Part shown: piece after piece, positions 36,652 through 50,035 of the stretch
Position numbering within the stretch: position 1 is the first letter of the stretch
Layout: each line of letters starts with the position of its first letter
From: Nymphaea colorata
Lineage: Eukaryota > Streptophyta > Magnoliopsida > Nymphaeales > Nymphaeaceae
NCBI RefSeq assembly: GCF_008831285.2
Contig: NC_045145.1
Span: forward strand, 17,252,040 to 17,316,039
Reading direction: 5' to 3'
DNA length: 64,000 nucleotides
Notes under the pieces: model-generated
Databases searched by the model: none
Seen by the model: the letters and a program-made list of their open reading frames with translations, nothing else
Told to the model about the DNA's origin: nothing
Program-made: the position numbers and the translations under genes

Positions 36652-38797
36652 GAAAACCTTGGCAGAGTGATGGTCAAGACCCCACAAACATGCAGTGTAG
36701 CTGGTTGGGATGGTGGGTTTGTGAAAATACAATCACTATTCATTTGGTACTGTAAAAGATAGTATATACTACTCTCATGTTGAAAGGAGTAACCGTAAGT
36801 TTACACAGGCCCCGACACAACTCTGAAGCGGAGAGAGCGGAAGGGGATACAAACTAGACATAAAGGGGAAGACTAGCAGTCCCTTTGAAAGTGTCATGGT
36901 CAAGCCAAGCAGCCTCGGCTTTTTATGCGGTGAAAGGGCTCAAGAAAAATGCAAAAAGAAAAGAAACCAACACAAACAAAGAATATATTTAAACCAAGGA
37001 AAGCAAATCTTGGAAATTATGTCCCTATGCTCTCCTTAAAACGAGCAAGAACCGACAGATTTTCAACGTTTCAGGTCTTAACTAATAAAAATTGGGGACG
37101 CCATGTATTGCATGCACAACATTAGGGGCCGTTTTCTCACGGATCTGAGACACGAGGAGATTTGGAATCCTTGTTCTACATGGATCTCTACGATATCTAG
37201 AAACATAGACAGCAGATCCACGTTTCTCCGCCAAAACCCCTAGGATCCTCAGTATACAAACACACCCTTGGGGCCTAGGCTATGGTTTTGGTGACCTCAG
37301 ATATGAGATCCAAAGCTGATATCAAATCCATATTATGTGAAATCCACACTTGAAGCAAACCGTGGACTTTTCACAACCGCAATATGAGACCTGCATTATG
37401 ACATGAATATGGGCTGGTGTATATTTTTATGTTCAAATTAATATGTTTTGTTAGGTATATGAGTGGAGTGTGTCAGATTACGGATCCACGGTTTTAAGAT
37501 CTCCTGGGCCCAGATCCAAGGCTATATTAAAAATAGAGTTAGGGTCTGCCCCAAAAGGTCAGTTTTCTTTGTCATTGAATCCTCTTCGAGTGGGCCAAGT
37601 AAGCACATAGCAATGTCCATGGAAGTGGTGTAGCGGCTTGAGCTTTGGCTGCCAAGGAGGCACTCAAGTCTCTTAAGGCGTAAGCCTAACTAGATATGAG
37701 CCTTATGGGGACAAAGTCATAGAGTTTACGTTGTTGGAAGTGCAACTAAGTCTCTTATGAGAGGAAAAAAAGAAAGAAAAAGTAAAATAAAAATAAATCC
37801 AAAACATGCATAATGACAACTTCAAAAGCCACATAATATAAAGCACATCCAATGCTTGTCAGTAAATATGTTTCATTTTCCAGAATTAACGAGTTAGAAG
37901 CCTACCCATTTTGCATTGGCTGCTTCAAAACCCAGTCCTGGATCCAAGACTTTGGATTTGATTAGAGACCTACCCACATCCAAATAATCACTTTATCTGG
38001 AAAATATCGCCTTGAGAAAAAAGGTGACCGTTAGGGGTCGATCATGTAGGGCGGGTTAGTTTGCAATGAATGCCTAAAAACAAGAGAAAAGTTCCTACTT
38101 AGTTTTCGAAGTAAAGAGCCATCTCCTTACTTTTTCCTACCAAGCTCTTGCTTCAATGATGAGACGTTTGTCTTCTACTACTCTTTAGCGGCGCCAGTTT
38201 TGAAGAGTCATTGTCTTTGCACGTTGCCATTCAACTTTATGAGTGTGTGAGTGTTTTGCAATATGAAGTTTCGTATGTTTGTTTGGTGAATATGACCACA
38301 AACGATACAACAAAGGGAGAATGGCACCGTTGATTTCTCATAAGTAAATACAAGAAAAAACTGCTCATCCTTTCGGTTTATAAATGTAATATGATTATCA
38401 AGTTCCCTCTAAGTCATGGGTAATTCCAAGTACTTACATAGACGAAGGTGGAACATTTAAAATGTAAAATTTAAAACAAAAACTTACTTTTTCATATCTG
38501 AAGTGCGGATAAAACGTCTTACACAGGTCCAAAGAAAAGAAAGAACCAACACAAACTGTAATAATGATGATAACCACACATTCTGAAAGTACTCGCCTTG
38601 CTTCAACTTTTGAATGATAGTGGAATCCGTATCAATTGGGTCCACCCTTGCTATATTTAAAGGAAGAGGGCAGATGGCTATCGCTCTTTTATCAGACCGT
38701 ATTGGCCACTAGCTGTACTTTACTGCGCTGATTGGTTTTACTGTTCCCCTAACAATGGGTCTTCAACTTGATTTTTGTACATGTTAATTCTTTTCGG

Positions 38798-38902
38798 TAG
38801 CATGCGTGACACTAGCATGCGTGACACTCGAGTTCAAGGGCATACGATGATTGGGTAGCATGCCTGACACTCGAGTTGAAGGAAGGGGGGCATACGATGA
38901 TT
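38798..38902. repeat. Short tandem repeats with TAGCATGC core
   Basis: TAGCATGC(G/C)TGACACT occurs at 38798, 38813 and about 38855. The second and third are each followed by CGAGTT(C/G)AA and then, after a spacer, GGGCATACGATGATT. Confidence 0.85.
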
Positions 38903-39388
38903 TTATGTGGAGACCCATCTATAAATACTATAAGAATAATACATATATACATACATATATATAACTGATGCACTTTGATGAGAAAATCGGCATGGCACCA
39001 ATAACTTTGTCTACAATAGTGCCTTCTATAGGTTTGAACTTAAAAACCATCGTAGCCAAAGACTCGCCTTCCTTCTCATACATTTTTTTTTTCTTAAGAG
39101 GTAGAGGTATAAAAGAGACGTGACCGTGCAAGTGCCATGTTCAACCAAGTAGTTCCAATACCTTTCTTTTTGCAACAACAATATAAGAATATGCATCGAT
39201 CCCATTAGATAATGTAGCGTCCATTCAATGTTCAGTACTTTTATATGAACAACTACTTCATTACATAGTTCAAAAGTATACCAATTACCAACAGTCCTCC
39301 TATCGCATTTAGTGAAAAACTATCAAGTCATAGTACCCCTTCTCTCTCTCTCTCTCTAAGAGAAAGTGTAAATGGTGACTATGGCTAT

Positions 39389-39598
39389 CCAATCATCCAG
39401 CTCACTCTTGAAGGCCATCTATTCATGTTGATAGACAGTTAAGAAAAAAATAACAAGAAAAATAAATGGAGTAATATTGCAAGATAAAAATGCCAATCAT
39501 CGAGCACACTGGTGATGGCCATCTATTCATGTTGATAGACAGTTGAAGAAGAAAACAACAAGGAAAAATAAGTGAAGTAATATTGCAAGATAAAAATG
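39389..39598. repeat. Two-copy ~104-bp tandem repeat
   Basis: Copies begin at 39389 and 39493. They share GGCCATCTATTCATGTTGAT, AGACAGTT and TAATATTGCAAGATAAAAAT, with a few substitutions and small indels between them. Confidence 0.9.
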
Positions 39599-41371
39599 CC
39601 AACCATATTTTTTTCCTTTATTTTCTCTCTATCATTCATCATCATAAACCTTCAGAATTGAATTACACAGTCCTACTTGCCATATATATATATCAAGAGA
39701 AGGAGTAAAGGTGGTCCTGAGTTCTGAATCTTCCAAAGCAAAATGGGCCCAGCTCCATTGTCACGTTGCCGAGGAAGATAAAACTTAAAAGAGAGTGGGC
39801 AAAGAAACGGCGACTCTTCAAAAAAATTCCTTTCTCCCTCTCACACATGTCCACACGAGTAGCACAAGACACATTACGAGCCAAACTTATTATCACAGAG
39901 GGGGAGAGAGAGAGAGTACCAACTTATATCTTTCATTGTTCTTTACAGGCAAGAATGATGTATATTAATAAATCTGCATATCTTGATTAACGAGCTGTTT
40001 TTGGGCATGTGATATTTCGAATAAATTGAGGTTCATCCTCTCAATTGCTGAGTTGATAAACGAGCCACAACTCACTTGATGTATTCAAGCTTGAGCTTCT
40101 TCCTGCAGAAAGATGGATCTCGAGCTCATGATCGCAACTGGGCGAACGAAGCGACTTTGAGCTCTGTTTCTGTCACTGACACTCAAAAATTTTGATGGCT
40201 AGCGATGCTCAAATGAACGAACTTAGAAAAGAAAACAAGGAAGTTCAGACTTTGAAGAAATTTGTCTCCAATCCAAACCATTCCCCATGGGATATCACGT
40301 GTTCAAAACATATGGTAGATCAAGATGGGCACATACTATTCGTTCTCGGGTTGGCGTTTCAGTGACTATTAGTTCTCAAAACGCCAAAATATGTTGGATT
40401 CCGGTGACGCCAACATCAATTTTTATTAAATAATCTATACAAGATCTCACGCTGAGTTCACTGGTATGGCCAAAGTAGCAGATATGAAGTTTCGAGTGTA
40501 ATTAGGCAATGGTCTTTTGGTAGAACTCCTGCCACTGTGGGCCTGTTTGAATACATAGAATTAAATATCCAGACTTAAAACTGTTGCGCATTTAGTACTT
40601 GATACTGTTTTTGTGGAATTATTGTTTCACCTTTTATTTGCCCTGTTTGATTTCATATAACTTTTGTTCCAGTTATTGAGAAGTTAAGAGGTAAAAAAAA
40701 AAAATCTCTCAGCATTAAAATTCCATCAATTTAAGTGGAATATGCAGTTAGAACTTTCAACCAAATTTGAACTAAAGTTCCAACAATAAATTTGAACTAA
40801 AGTTCGAAGAATACATCGAAGTTTCATGCATTCAAAAGGACCCCGAACTTGAGGAACTGATGCTGGGAAACATAATCTCTCATCGGCGATTTTTTCGTGA
40901 AGCGAGCCGATGAGGACAAAGCCCGTGAATTCCGCGTGAACTTGGTTTTCTCGAGGAATTGGTTTTGCTCACTACGAAGCGGACAAGATGCTGCACGCGA
41001 CCGAGGATTTTCCCCCTTCAAAGGAGACGACAAAGTAAAAGTAAACACTGCATAAAGTAAAAGCGTTAGAGAGAGACTGAAGAAAACGGTCAGTAAAAAG
41101 AAATTTCCTTAGTTCTATACGTTTTTATTTCGATGCGTTTTACACTTTGCTTTTTTTCCGGTGAAGGCAACGCATATACCATATATAAATAGATTACGTG
41201 TTCAACAAAGGCTAATAAGGAAATAAAAAGAGCAGCATACAAACTTTCATTATTGCGCTCTCAGAACCTGCTGCAGAGAACAGAGAGAAAAGCCAACAAG
41301 AAGAGATGGGGAGCAGCTGTCCTTGACCTCTCTAAGCACTAGAGAGAGACTGAGAGAGAGGCTGTAGAGAG

Positions 41372-44103
41372 ATGATAGGAGGGTGTAATCTGAAGCAGGC
41401 AGCAAAGAAACTGGCACTCTCTTGTATCTCTGTCTCATCCAGGAAGGAGGAGAGTCAGGATACTGTGCTGCCCATAGAAGCGAAGGTAAGTTTTCTTTCT
41501 TCTTTTTGGTGCTTTCCTTGTTTTGGGAAGTTGTCTTTTGATTTGTGTTTTTCATATAGGTTGCATTTTGATGGGTTTTTGGGGAGAAGGATATTGACCT
41601 TTTCTCTTGGCTTGTTGCTGGTTTTGGGTGTTAGAACTCCGGCGGTCAAGAGATTGAGAATGACGCAGAGGGAAATCTTGATGGACTACTGCAGGACGAA
41701 GAAGCCAGCGGTTCAATAAAGGTATTTTCTTTATGCATTCTTATATGGTTGTTCTTTGCATTTCCTTTCTTGTTGAACTAATAATGCTATAGGATCTCCC
41801 CTTCTTAAAAATCTATCGAAAGCTTCCCTCCGAAAGTGAGAGGGATGCTCCTTCTTGTTGATCCAAAAACCTGGCTTTGACTAGTGCTGTTCCTGCTAAC
41901 GTAAGAATTCACATGGATGTTCTCTGTATTTCGTGAAGAGTAGTGGTCCATTATTGCTTGCCACTCAAGGGGAAGATTCCATGCCAACGGATGAGGATTA
42001 TTCTGCAACCAAAGAAAAAGACCGTTTGCTCTCCTGCTCTGCTTTCTACACTCCTGTCAATCGCCATCAATGCTTCTTTTTCCTTTTGCTTCTTTCCCTT
42101 TTTATTTTATTTGTTCAAGATATCTTCCATAGGCTTTAATAGCTTTAGTGCCAAACTGGACATTTTCAGAATTTTCGGGGCTAGGAATGATATTATCAGA
42201 AGATGCTGGTTCGCAGGGAAGGCGATGTTCGAGCAGGAGAAAAAATAAATAATAATAACAAGCAAAGGAAAATCTCGGTGCTCCTTTTTGTTTTACTAGC
42301 ATGTCTTCGTTCATACATTCCTCAGTGTTGGACTTAAAGCCAAGGTTTCTGCGAAATACTGAATAGCAAATACGGGAGATAGGTCTCTTTGAATCTTCTG
42401 AGGAAATAACGGTCAGATCTATCAAGGAAGCCAAAAGCTATCTCACACTAAAAGACGTTCGGTCTTTTGAAAATTGTGCCACTGAAGGGGCGTAAAGGAA
42501 ATGTCCAGAAATAGTTTCACATTTTTTGGGAACTTCCCTTCCTTCAAATGATTCTGTCTTTTTACGAGAATGGGAAAATATTAGCAAATCCTTTCTTTCA
42601 ATAATTGAATGGCAAACTTTGTTTAGCAACTTGTCAACATATATCAAATTACTCACACTATTCTTTATCAAATTTATGGAAATGGCTGTTTCAGCTTCTG
42701 TTCTTTCTGTTTGATGCTTTCTTGTTCATCTTCTGCTGCAGAACTGTGCTATATGCCTGGAGCCCCTGCTCTCCGGCCAGCAGGCCATCTTCACGGCTCA
42801 ATGCTCCCATGCCTTCCACTTCCTCTGCATCTCCTCCAACGTCCAGCACGGCAGCACCACCTGCCCGATCTGCCGAGCCCAGTGGAGCTACCTCCCTCGC
42901 CAACTCGGTCCAAAATTTCCCCTCCCCCTCCATGAGAATGACCCCATTCTCAGAATCCTGGATGACTCCATTGCCACATTCCGCGTCCATCGCCGCTCCT
43001 CTCACAGATCAGCCAGATATGATGATGACGACCCAGTAGAACCAGATCCTGTATCTGACCATCCTCGTCTTAACCTCAACCTCATTCCAATACCTTCACA
43101 ACCACTGCCACCGCCGGACTTTTCGCCGAGAAGAGTCATGCCATTGTCCTCACCTCGTGACAGTGCCAACAATCCACGTTGTCTCCAATTGTTGCCAGTG
43201 GAAGAGCTGACACCACATCAGCCAGCTACACCGGTTTTTGGTACTTCGCCAAGTGGGTTGAAGCCATGTCAGTATACCAATAAGGCTTACTTGTCTGTAA
43301 GACTTACAGTTGCTCCGGCGATGGATATTGTTCTCGTCGCCAGCTCCAATGGCGCGCAATTGAGGCTGCTCAAGCAGTCTATGGCTTTAGTAGTGTGCTC
43401 GCTGCGTCCCGTAGACCGCTTGGCTATAGTTAGCTGCTCGTCTACTGCTACTCGTGCATTTCCACTCAGGTGCATGTCTGCACAGGGTAAACGAGCTGCT
43501 CTACAAGTGATCGATCGCCTCTTCTGCGTTGGTGATGCAGATCAAGCTGAAGGACTGAGGAAAGGTGTGAAGATATTGGAAGATCGAGCTCACCACAATC
43601 AGCATGCCCGTATCGTGTTGTTGTCTGATGGTCCAGCAGACGCCTTTTCGGTGCCTGAGACGCAATTTCAAGTGCCAATCCTTCATTTCAATTTCAGATT
43701 TGGGTTTGGTTACAACTCTATTGATACCTGCATTAAACATGAGTTTGAGGAATTCTTGGCTGGGTTGCTTGGGGAAGTTATCAGGGAAACACAGTTAAGA
43801 ATTGGGGAGAAGGGGATGATGGTTTGGTTGGGTGAATTGAGGGGAGGAGAAGAGAGGAGAATTTTAGTAGATTTAGGTGAATGTGGGTTGCTGTCTGTTG
43901 GGTACAGTTATGTGGAGGGTGTGGAAGGTGAGGATTGTTTCAGGACAGGGGAAGTAATGGTAAGAGTTGGGGAGACCAGTGACCGCAACTTCTCAAGGAG
44001 GGACATGAGCACTGGAGGGAGGTGGAGCAGTGTTGAGAGATGGGATTATCATGATCCTTGCATGGCTAGAAGATGGGCAAAACGGTTGCATGGATTGCTA
44101 TAA
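41372..44103 (+). CDS. RING and VWA domain protein of the WAV3/WAVH E3 ligase group
   Basis: Exons 41372-41485, 41635-41721 and 42742-44103 keep phase 0 and give 520 residues. The N-terminus (MIGGCNLKQAAKKLALSC) resembles that of WAV3-type RING/VWA proteins. The RING (residues 68-111) has all eight ligands: C69, C72, C88, H90, H93, C96, C108 and C111, starting NCAICLEPL and ending TCPICRAQW. An acidic, proline-rich linker (DDDDPVEPDPVSDHP) precedes a VWA-like domain from about residue 252. WAV3 relatives are E3 ubiquitin ligases that affect root gravitropism and auxin responses in Arabidopsis; the role here is inferred from family. Oddities: the protein is shorter than typical WAV3 members (about 630-740, from memory), and two VWA metal-site elements are missing (DIVLVASSNG where DLV.VLDVSGS is usual; GDADQAEGL where GGTNIAEGL is usual). 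Upstream, 41335-41370 is a GA-rich leader. Confidence 0.88.
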
Positions 44104-46178
44104 AGTACATATCAAGCTGCATATTCTTGTATTTGCTAAATTATTTTGAGTTTCTTTATTCATGATGCCTCTGCCTTTTTATCTCTTCTGTCAGTATCAT
44201 TTATGGATTCTAAGTCACCATTTGTGAAAAGTTAATGTGGCCTCTTGAGCAAAGACCCAGATGAAGCTACATGAAGTGTTCAGGATGGCATTTTTTAATA
44301 GAAACGCCAAAAAGATGCAAAACATATATAAGGGAAGATTCAACTTCAGAAAGCCTAGAATTTCGCATTAAATCAAGCTGTTCGCTCACATCCAGACAAG
44401 TTTGTTTATGATGTCTTGGGAACTCCAGCACATCTAAGAAAACATTTTGCTTCTTTCTTTATATTGAAGGAGCTGGTTTTATTGAATAATGAACGACAAT
44501 CGATATGCTTTGATGCTCTAAACAAAGGAAAAACTCCAAGCTCCAAGTTCCACAATTATTTGTTATATTACAAGAATTTTATAGTTCGTCGGTACGGTTA
44601 ATCAGATCCTGTATGCCTGAAAGTTGAATTTCTTATGTTTAAAAAATTTGGGTGTCTTTGTTCAAGTCCACCACTGTTGGCCCCTTAGGTTTAGAATTTC
44701 ATTAGCCTAAGCCAGCCTCTAACAACTTGAGCAATTGATATTGATTTCCTGTCATTCCCATTCAAGAATTTGCATATAGAACTCTCTTTGTACTGTTTAT
44801 AGATGCCATGCCTGGAGTTTCATGAACCGCCATCCGCCACGAAGTATGACAATTGGACAGTTGAAACCAATAGAGGAAAGCAAAAGACCGGACAATCTCC
44901 TCAGTGTTACAGTAGCAACATGCAATTGTCAAGGATATGACACAATCTTGATATGCAGGTACCCGTTGGTCATGATCTACTACCCTGTATGGTTGAAAAA
45001 ATAAGGTTTTGGTGGCTACCTACAGACATGAGCACCATTCTCCAGCGGTTGCAGAAATCTCCAAGAATAAAGTTAGTGACACTGCTAATCACAGTTGGAA
45101 ACACATAAAGGCTTCACAATGCCAGCTCAACTTGAACTGAGCGAGCACATGGATGGTACTTGGAATTTCAAATTGAATGTACCAAGCAAATTAGATCTGA
45201 TATGTCTACTTTATCCTACACAAAATTCAAGTAGGGCCATTTTGTCCAAACTTCTCTAATGTCTTAAGTTAAAGCACCTTTGACATGCTTTAAAGTGTGC
45301 ATTCACAGAGAAAGCTTCCAGGAAGAAAAGAAAAAGTATTGGCCTTTCCAAAGCGTTCCAGTCTTTTCTAAGCTTTTGGGGCCACTTCTGCAAATGAAGG
45401 AAAGATAGAGAATTGTGTAACTGTAAAGAAAAAGGAAAAAAATCAGAGCAACGAACTGAAAATTCTAGTAGACCTTTCTAAGAAATGAATGTTAATTAAA
45501 CTTGTAGCCAGCAGCTCGACAGAGCCTCTGCAGGTTCTCTACTACCATCAGTTAGAAATCTTTCTTTTATTTTGCTCTTCTTCTGTGGTTCAGTGCCTTG
45601 TTGCTTATCTCATTACTGAGTGATCCCTTGAATTGGTTTTGATTAGCTTGAAGCTATAAAATGAACACACAAAGCAATGAAATATATTCATTTCTCTGAA
45701 TTTCCAACTGTAGATAGGAAGGATGACCTGGATCACACCTTGTGGTCAATATAACTAAGCCCTGAACGTACATGTAAAACTCTTTTGAGTGCACTTCCTT
45801 CAGCTGGTGGTTGAACTTTGGCCTGAACAAAAGGGGTGAAGCCCCATGAAAACCAAACCATAAACGTGCTCCTGACGGCCACAACCTACCCCATTACATT
45901 TACACCAAACCCTTTGGCAATATTTTGGAAGCTGATTGAATTATCCCCTTAACGGTGGGTAGCTGTGGCATTTTAGGTTTATGTAAGATCACTGATGAAA
46001 TATATGACAAGATATAGACAGGATGCTCTTGATTATCTTTTCACAAATCCAAATTTTGTAGCCTTTGTAAGCAGTCCATATATATTGATGAAAATTTCGA
46101 ACCAGTAAATTTTCAAGTTTGAAAAAGCTTACCCCTATGTTTGTCGTGCGGATCACATGTGCATCATGGCCGCTGGAA

Positions 46179-46309
<131 letters not shown>

Positions 46310-46415
46310 CACTTTAGAGAAGTTTCTTCAGGCATGCGATAAAATTTGAGATCCAAGGCTCTCAACTCCGAATTTCTACTTTGTTAGTCTCAAACAGACC
46401 TGCATCCTAGTTTAA

Positions 46416-46645
46416 GGCCCCGTTTGATGCACAGAAATTTTACTATACATTCAGGAAACTTACCCTTTTTGTATGACTTTTCATACTCAAATCAAACACA
46501 TGAAAAATTATCCTGCCAAATTCAAGGGATCAGGGTAATTTTACCCTGGAAAAAAGTTGGACTTATGGACGTCCGACTTTTTACCACCTACTTTTTTCCA
46601 CAGTAATTTTACCGCTCAAAATTTCACTCTACCATCAAAGGGACC
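46416..46645. mobile_element. Tourist-like (PIF/Harbinger) MITE, 230 bp
   Basis: The left end is GGCCCCGTTTGATG; the reverse complement of the right end is GGTCCCTTTGATG, a match apart from one substitution and a one-base indel. A TAA trinucleotide flanks both sides (46413-46415 and 46646-46648). GGCC..GTTTG ends with a TAA target duplication are characteristic of Tourist elements. The interior contains paired words around ACCCTGGAAAAAAGTTGGAC and GTCCGACTTTTTACC, suggesting a fold-back. No coding capacity. Confidence 0.75.
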
Positions 46646-47571
46646 TAAATTAAGCTGTCTTCTAGTGAAAATGGGTTATCAGATACTTAAATCTAATATA
46701 TTACAAGGCCATGAGGCAAACATTGCGATTTTTTTGCACCTTATTCATTGATATAGGAGCTAGAAATAAAAATAATAATAAGTTTTTTTTCCAGTTTGAA
46801 TTTTTCCATTTGAAATTTGGTTTGTTTTCTTTCATCAAGCGCAAATGCCCTTTTCCCTATCATTGTGCATCACCAAGGGAAGGGGACAGCTTGGGTTACA
46901 ATATAAAATTCATCAAAATTATACAATGGACCCTGCTATGAAAAAAACCTAGCTCTGCTGTAATTTAGTTGTTTGTGCGGTTTTCAAAAAGACCAAAATC
47001 TTTTAGGCCATTTATACACATTTTAATGGATATTTTTTTAGAAGAATCACTTTGATTTCAAAATTTCTGAAAATTAGGTGCCCAAGACACAAGGGCAACA
47101 TGGTTCTCTTCTTAATTCTCATTTCTTCTCTACATCGTTTGAATTATTGGCCCAACCATTCCATTCAAACAGAAAAGGATCGCCTGTCCCTTTCCACTGC
47201 TTATCATGTGACAACTCTACCCAGTTTCTCTTGCCCCATTTTGACCAACTCCAACAGCTCATCATCCCAACACTCTTCTATCTAAATATATGGTCTTCAT
47301 TGTCACAGATAACTTGTCACAGATCTCCACCGTTCGTCTCACCGACGACCAGGATACTTTGGGAGGGAGAATATATCGTTTATATGACGTTAAATTCTGT
47401 TACATAATAAAAAGAAGTAGACTTTGTTTATCAGCCTAGGATTCCATGAATGCCATAATTGAGGGGAACCACCTTTCATTTAAGACAAAAACGCATTTCA
47501 CATGCGGGCACCACAGATGTAACATGCCTCCTATGCAAACATCACCACCTCCCCATATTTTATCCGTACTT

Positions 47572-47575
<4 letters not shown>

Positions 47576-47617
<42 letters not shown>

Positions 47618-47635
47618 TTATTTATTTATTTATTT
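47576..47635. repeat. Compound (AT)n-(TTTA)n microsatellite
   Basis: About 18 AT units are followed directly by about six TTTA units. Confidence 0.95.
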
Positions 47636-48879
47636 AAAAAGACACAATTATAGGTTCTTAGAACATGATAATTAATATATATATTTTTTTCGCTACAAAA
47701 TTTGACTGAGATTTGATTTTTTAACCCATTAGAATAATCGGAGTCCAAATTAAAGCAATTTGTATTCTGATTGGCAACTTCCACTTTCACCGGGCCCAGG
47801 TCGTGGGTCTTCGGACCAAACACTGGGCCCAGATCCAAGATGCAATAAACGATAGTGATATGACTAGACTAGTGAGGCATTACTTCAAATGCTTAATGCA
47901 TGCCTACGCTGGTCCGCCTTGAGTTTCGGGTACGGGCTGATTGGATATAGGTTGATCCACATCCATATCCATTGGATTGAAGAAATAGATACGGATGAAA
48001 CCCAAGTATGTGAGAGCACGATACTGGAATTTCCTTACAAACCCAGATCATGATAAACAAGCTTTTGCAAGTGAAACTTAGGGAATAATAAACCCAAATC
48101 CAAATCATGACTCGGATTTGGAATTGAATGCCAGAGACCCGTAACATATTTTCTTTGCAAAGCCTGCGCAATAGGATTTGGATTAGCGTCAGCAATCTGA
48201 TAAACCCGATCCGGCGAGACCGTGGATGTACAGCCAAGCGACCGGACATGGAATCTGGTCTGTCCTGGGTCTGGCAGATCCTAGCTGATATGGTTGTGGT
48301 CCCGACCCATATCCGGCCATATCCTGATATTGTAATATTTTCGAAGATATTGCCATCTTATCATGATCTATTAAAAGGCTTTTACGTTTCCCTATGTAAC
48401 ACGACGCTTTTAGACACCTACTTATTTCTATGTACTTAACTAACAAATTATTTGTTTATGTTTTTTTGTAAAAACGTTATGTTATTTGAACATTCACAAT
48501 TTAAATATTATCTTCAAAAAAACTTGATATTTATCAGATTTTAGCAATTCAGTTGTTCATAAAAAATTTTCTCTCAGGTGCACGGGCCGGTGAGAGTTCG
48601 GTTGTCTGTTCAATTTTCATGGACGCTACTCTTCTATATTACAAATTTTAACAATTAAAATACTTCAATTAACCAATGTACCATACATTCACCCAGATCC
48701 TAAAACAATCTTGGACCTTAAGAACAAGGGAAAAGAGGGTCTCTTTCTATCTATTTATCTTAATATATATATTTATATAGGATGCTGATGGTGAATGTTG
48801 TTAGACAAGCAAAAGTTAAAATTCTATTACTAAGAACACTATAAACTATTGCTAATGCTGCTGTTGGACACTCTTATTT

Positions 48880-48881
<2 letters not shown>

Positions 48882-48911
<30 letters not shown>
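48882..48911. repeat. T30 homopolymer
   Basis: Thirty consecutive T residues. No matching element ends were found, so it may be a poly(A) remnant of a retroposed sequence or simple slippage. Confidence 0.9.
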
Positions 48912-48914
<3 letters not shown>

Positions 48915-50035
48915 TTCAAGTAGCCAACAACATCTTGCATCAGACATATTAAAACTACCCTGTCATTGCATTTTTTTGTAATTTTAGGCAAAAGAAATTT
49001 TAAATATTTTATTTATCTTATATAAAAATTTTAAAAAATGATATTTTAACCCTTCCCAAATTTTGAAACTATAATTTTACTGGTCATTTCTAACTCATCA
49101 CAAGATTTTTACAGCTGCTAACAGTCCCATGTTGAACCCTTTACAACACCTTGAAAGAGGACCAGTAGGTAGGTCTCGGGACCAAGCCAAACGAGCTTCA
49201 ATTCACCACTTTTGAGTACGCCAAATCTCACACAGATGGGCTTGTGTTGGGTGGCCATTTGTCTAATTCAAATATTATTTTATTGATACCTCATGACTAT
49301 TTCGTTATTTACATATGGATTCCCTTTTTAAAAAAAAAATTATGCATTAAGAGTACTTCTTAACTAGAAATTTCTAACTCTGTTACAGTCCAAGTAATAT
49401 CCCCAACCTTTTAAGTTCATAAAATTTACTTGCTTAAAATAACTGCAAATTAACGTATATGTCACTTGATCAACGTTATTAGTAGCTCTTCAAGCCGTAT
49501 GATGAGGGTTATAAACAATTTGATATTCAGCTCACTTAGGTGGGTCGCGGGAGGGGCACTGAATAGTTTAAAACAAATCTCCTAATGACGGTCTCATCCC
49601 CTACCAAATTCATCATCTCCGTGAAGAAAGCGATGTATTCGGATCCATTTAGATCCAAACCCTGGAGATCTGGATTTGTTACAGTGAAGGCAATCGTTGT
49701 GATCCGAGTCCAGACTCCAGAGCTTCATTTTGTGGGTATGGACCTTGATCTGGATCCTAACATGCCTTTCGGCATGAGTCGTCTTCCCCGGGGTTTGGAT
49801 CTCGTTCGGGGACAGTGATGGCATTTTGGCGTTTGTGGAGGGGCCGATGCCGCGATTGTTGCAGCAGAATGGAACACTCAAATTTTACGGAGGTGGCGAG
49901 CCTCCATCTCTCACTCTCTCTCCTGGACGATATGATATATGTTAAGGTGCGGTCGTGGCGTAGAGGCGACGAGAGAGAGAAATAGTGAGCACCGCCACAA
50001 TTTCTGGCGGGGAGCGAGAGGAGGAGGGGAGAGGG

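Larger units (their letters stand above)
32571..41371. other. Gene-poor region of 8.8 kb
   Basis: No protein gene could be supported. Short frames (for example 33659-33916 and 35360-35695) lack family similarity, coding-like composition or splice context. The stretch holds a strong fold-back (34233-34400) and tandem repeats at 36501-36651, 38798-38902 and 39389-39598. The last ~100 bp are GA-rich and form the leader of the RING/VWA gene. Segments at about 32750-33010 and 37130-37560 have transposon-like GC-richer words (GGATCC, GGGCC), but no clear ends. Confidence 0.55.

Noticed and set aside
37125-37265. Possible MITE with GGGGCCGTTTTC start
   Set aside because: The candidate right end does not pair with the left end and no flanking duplication is visible.
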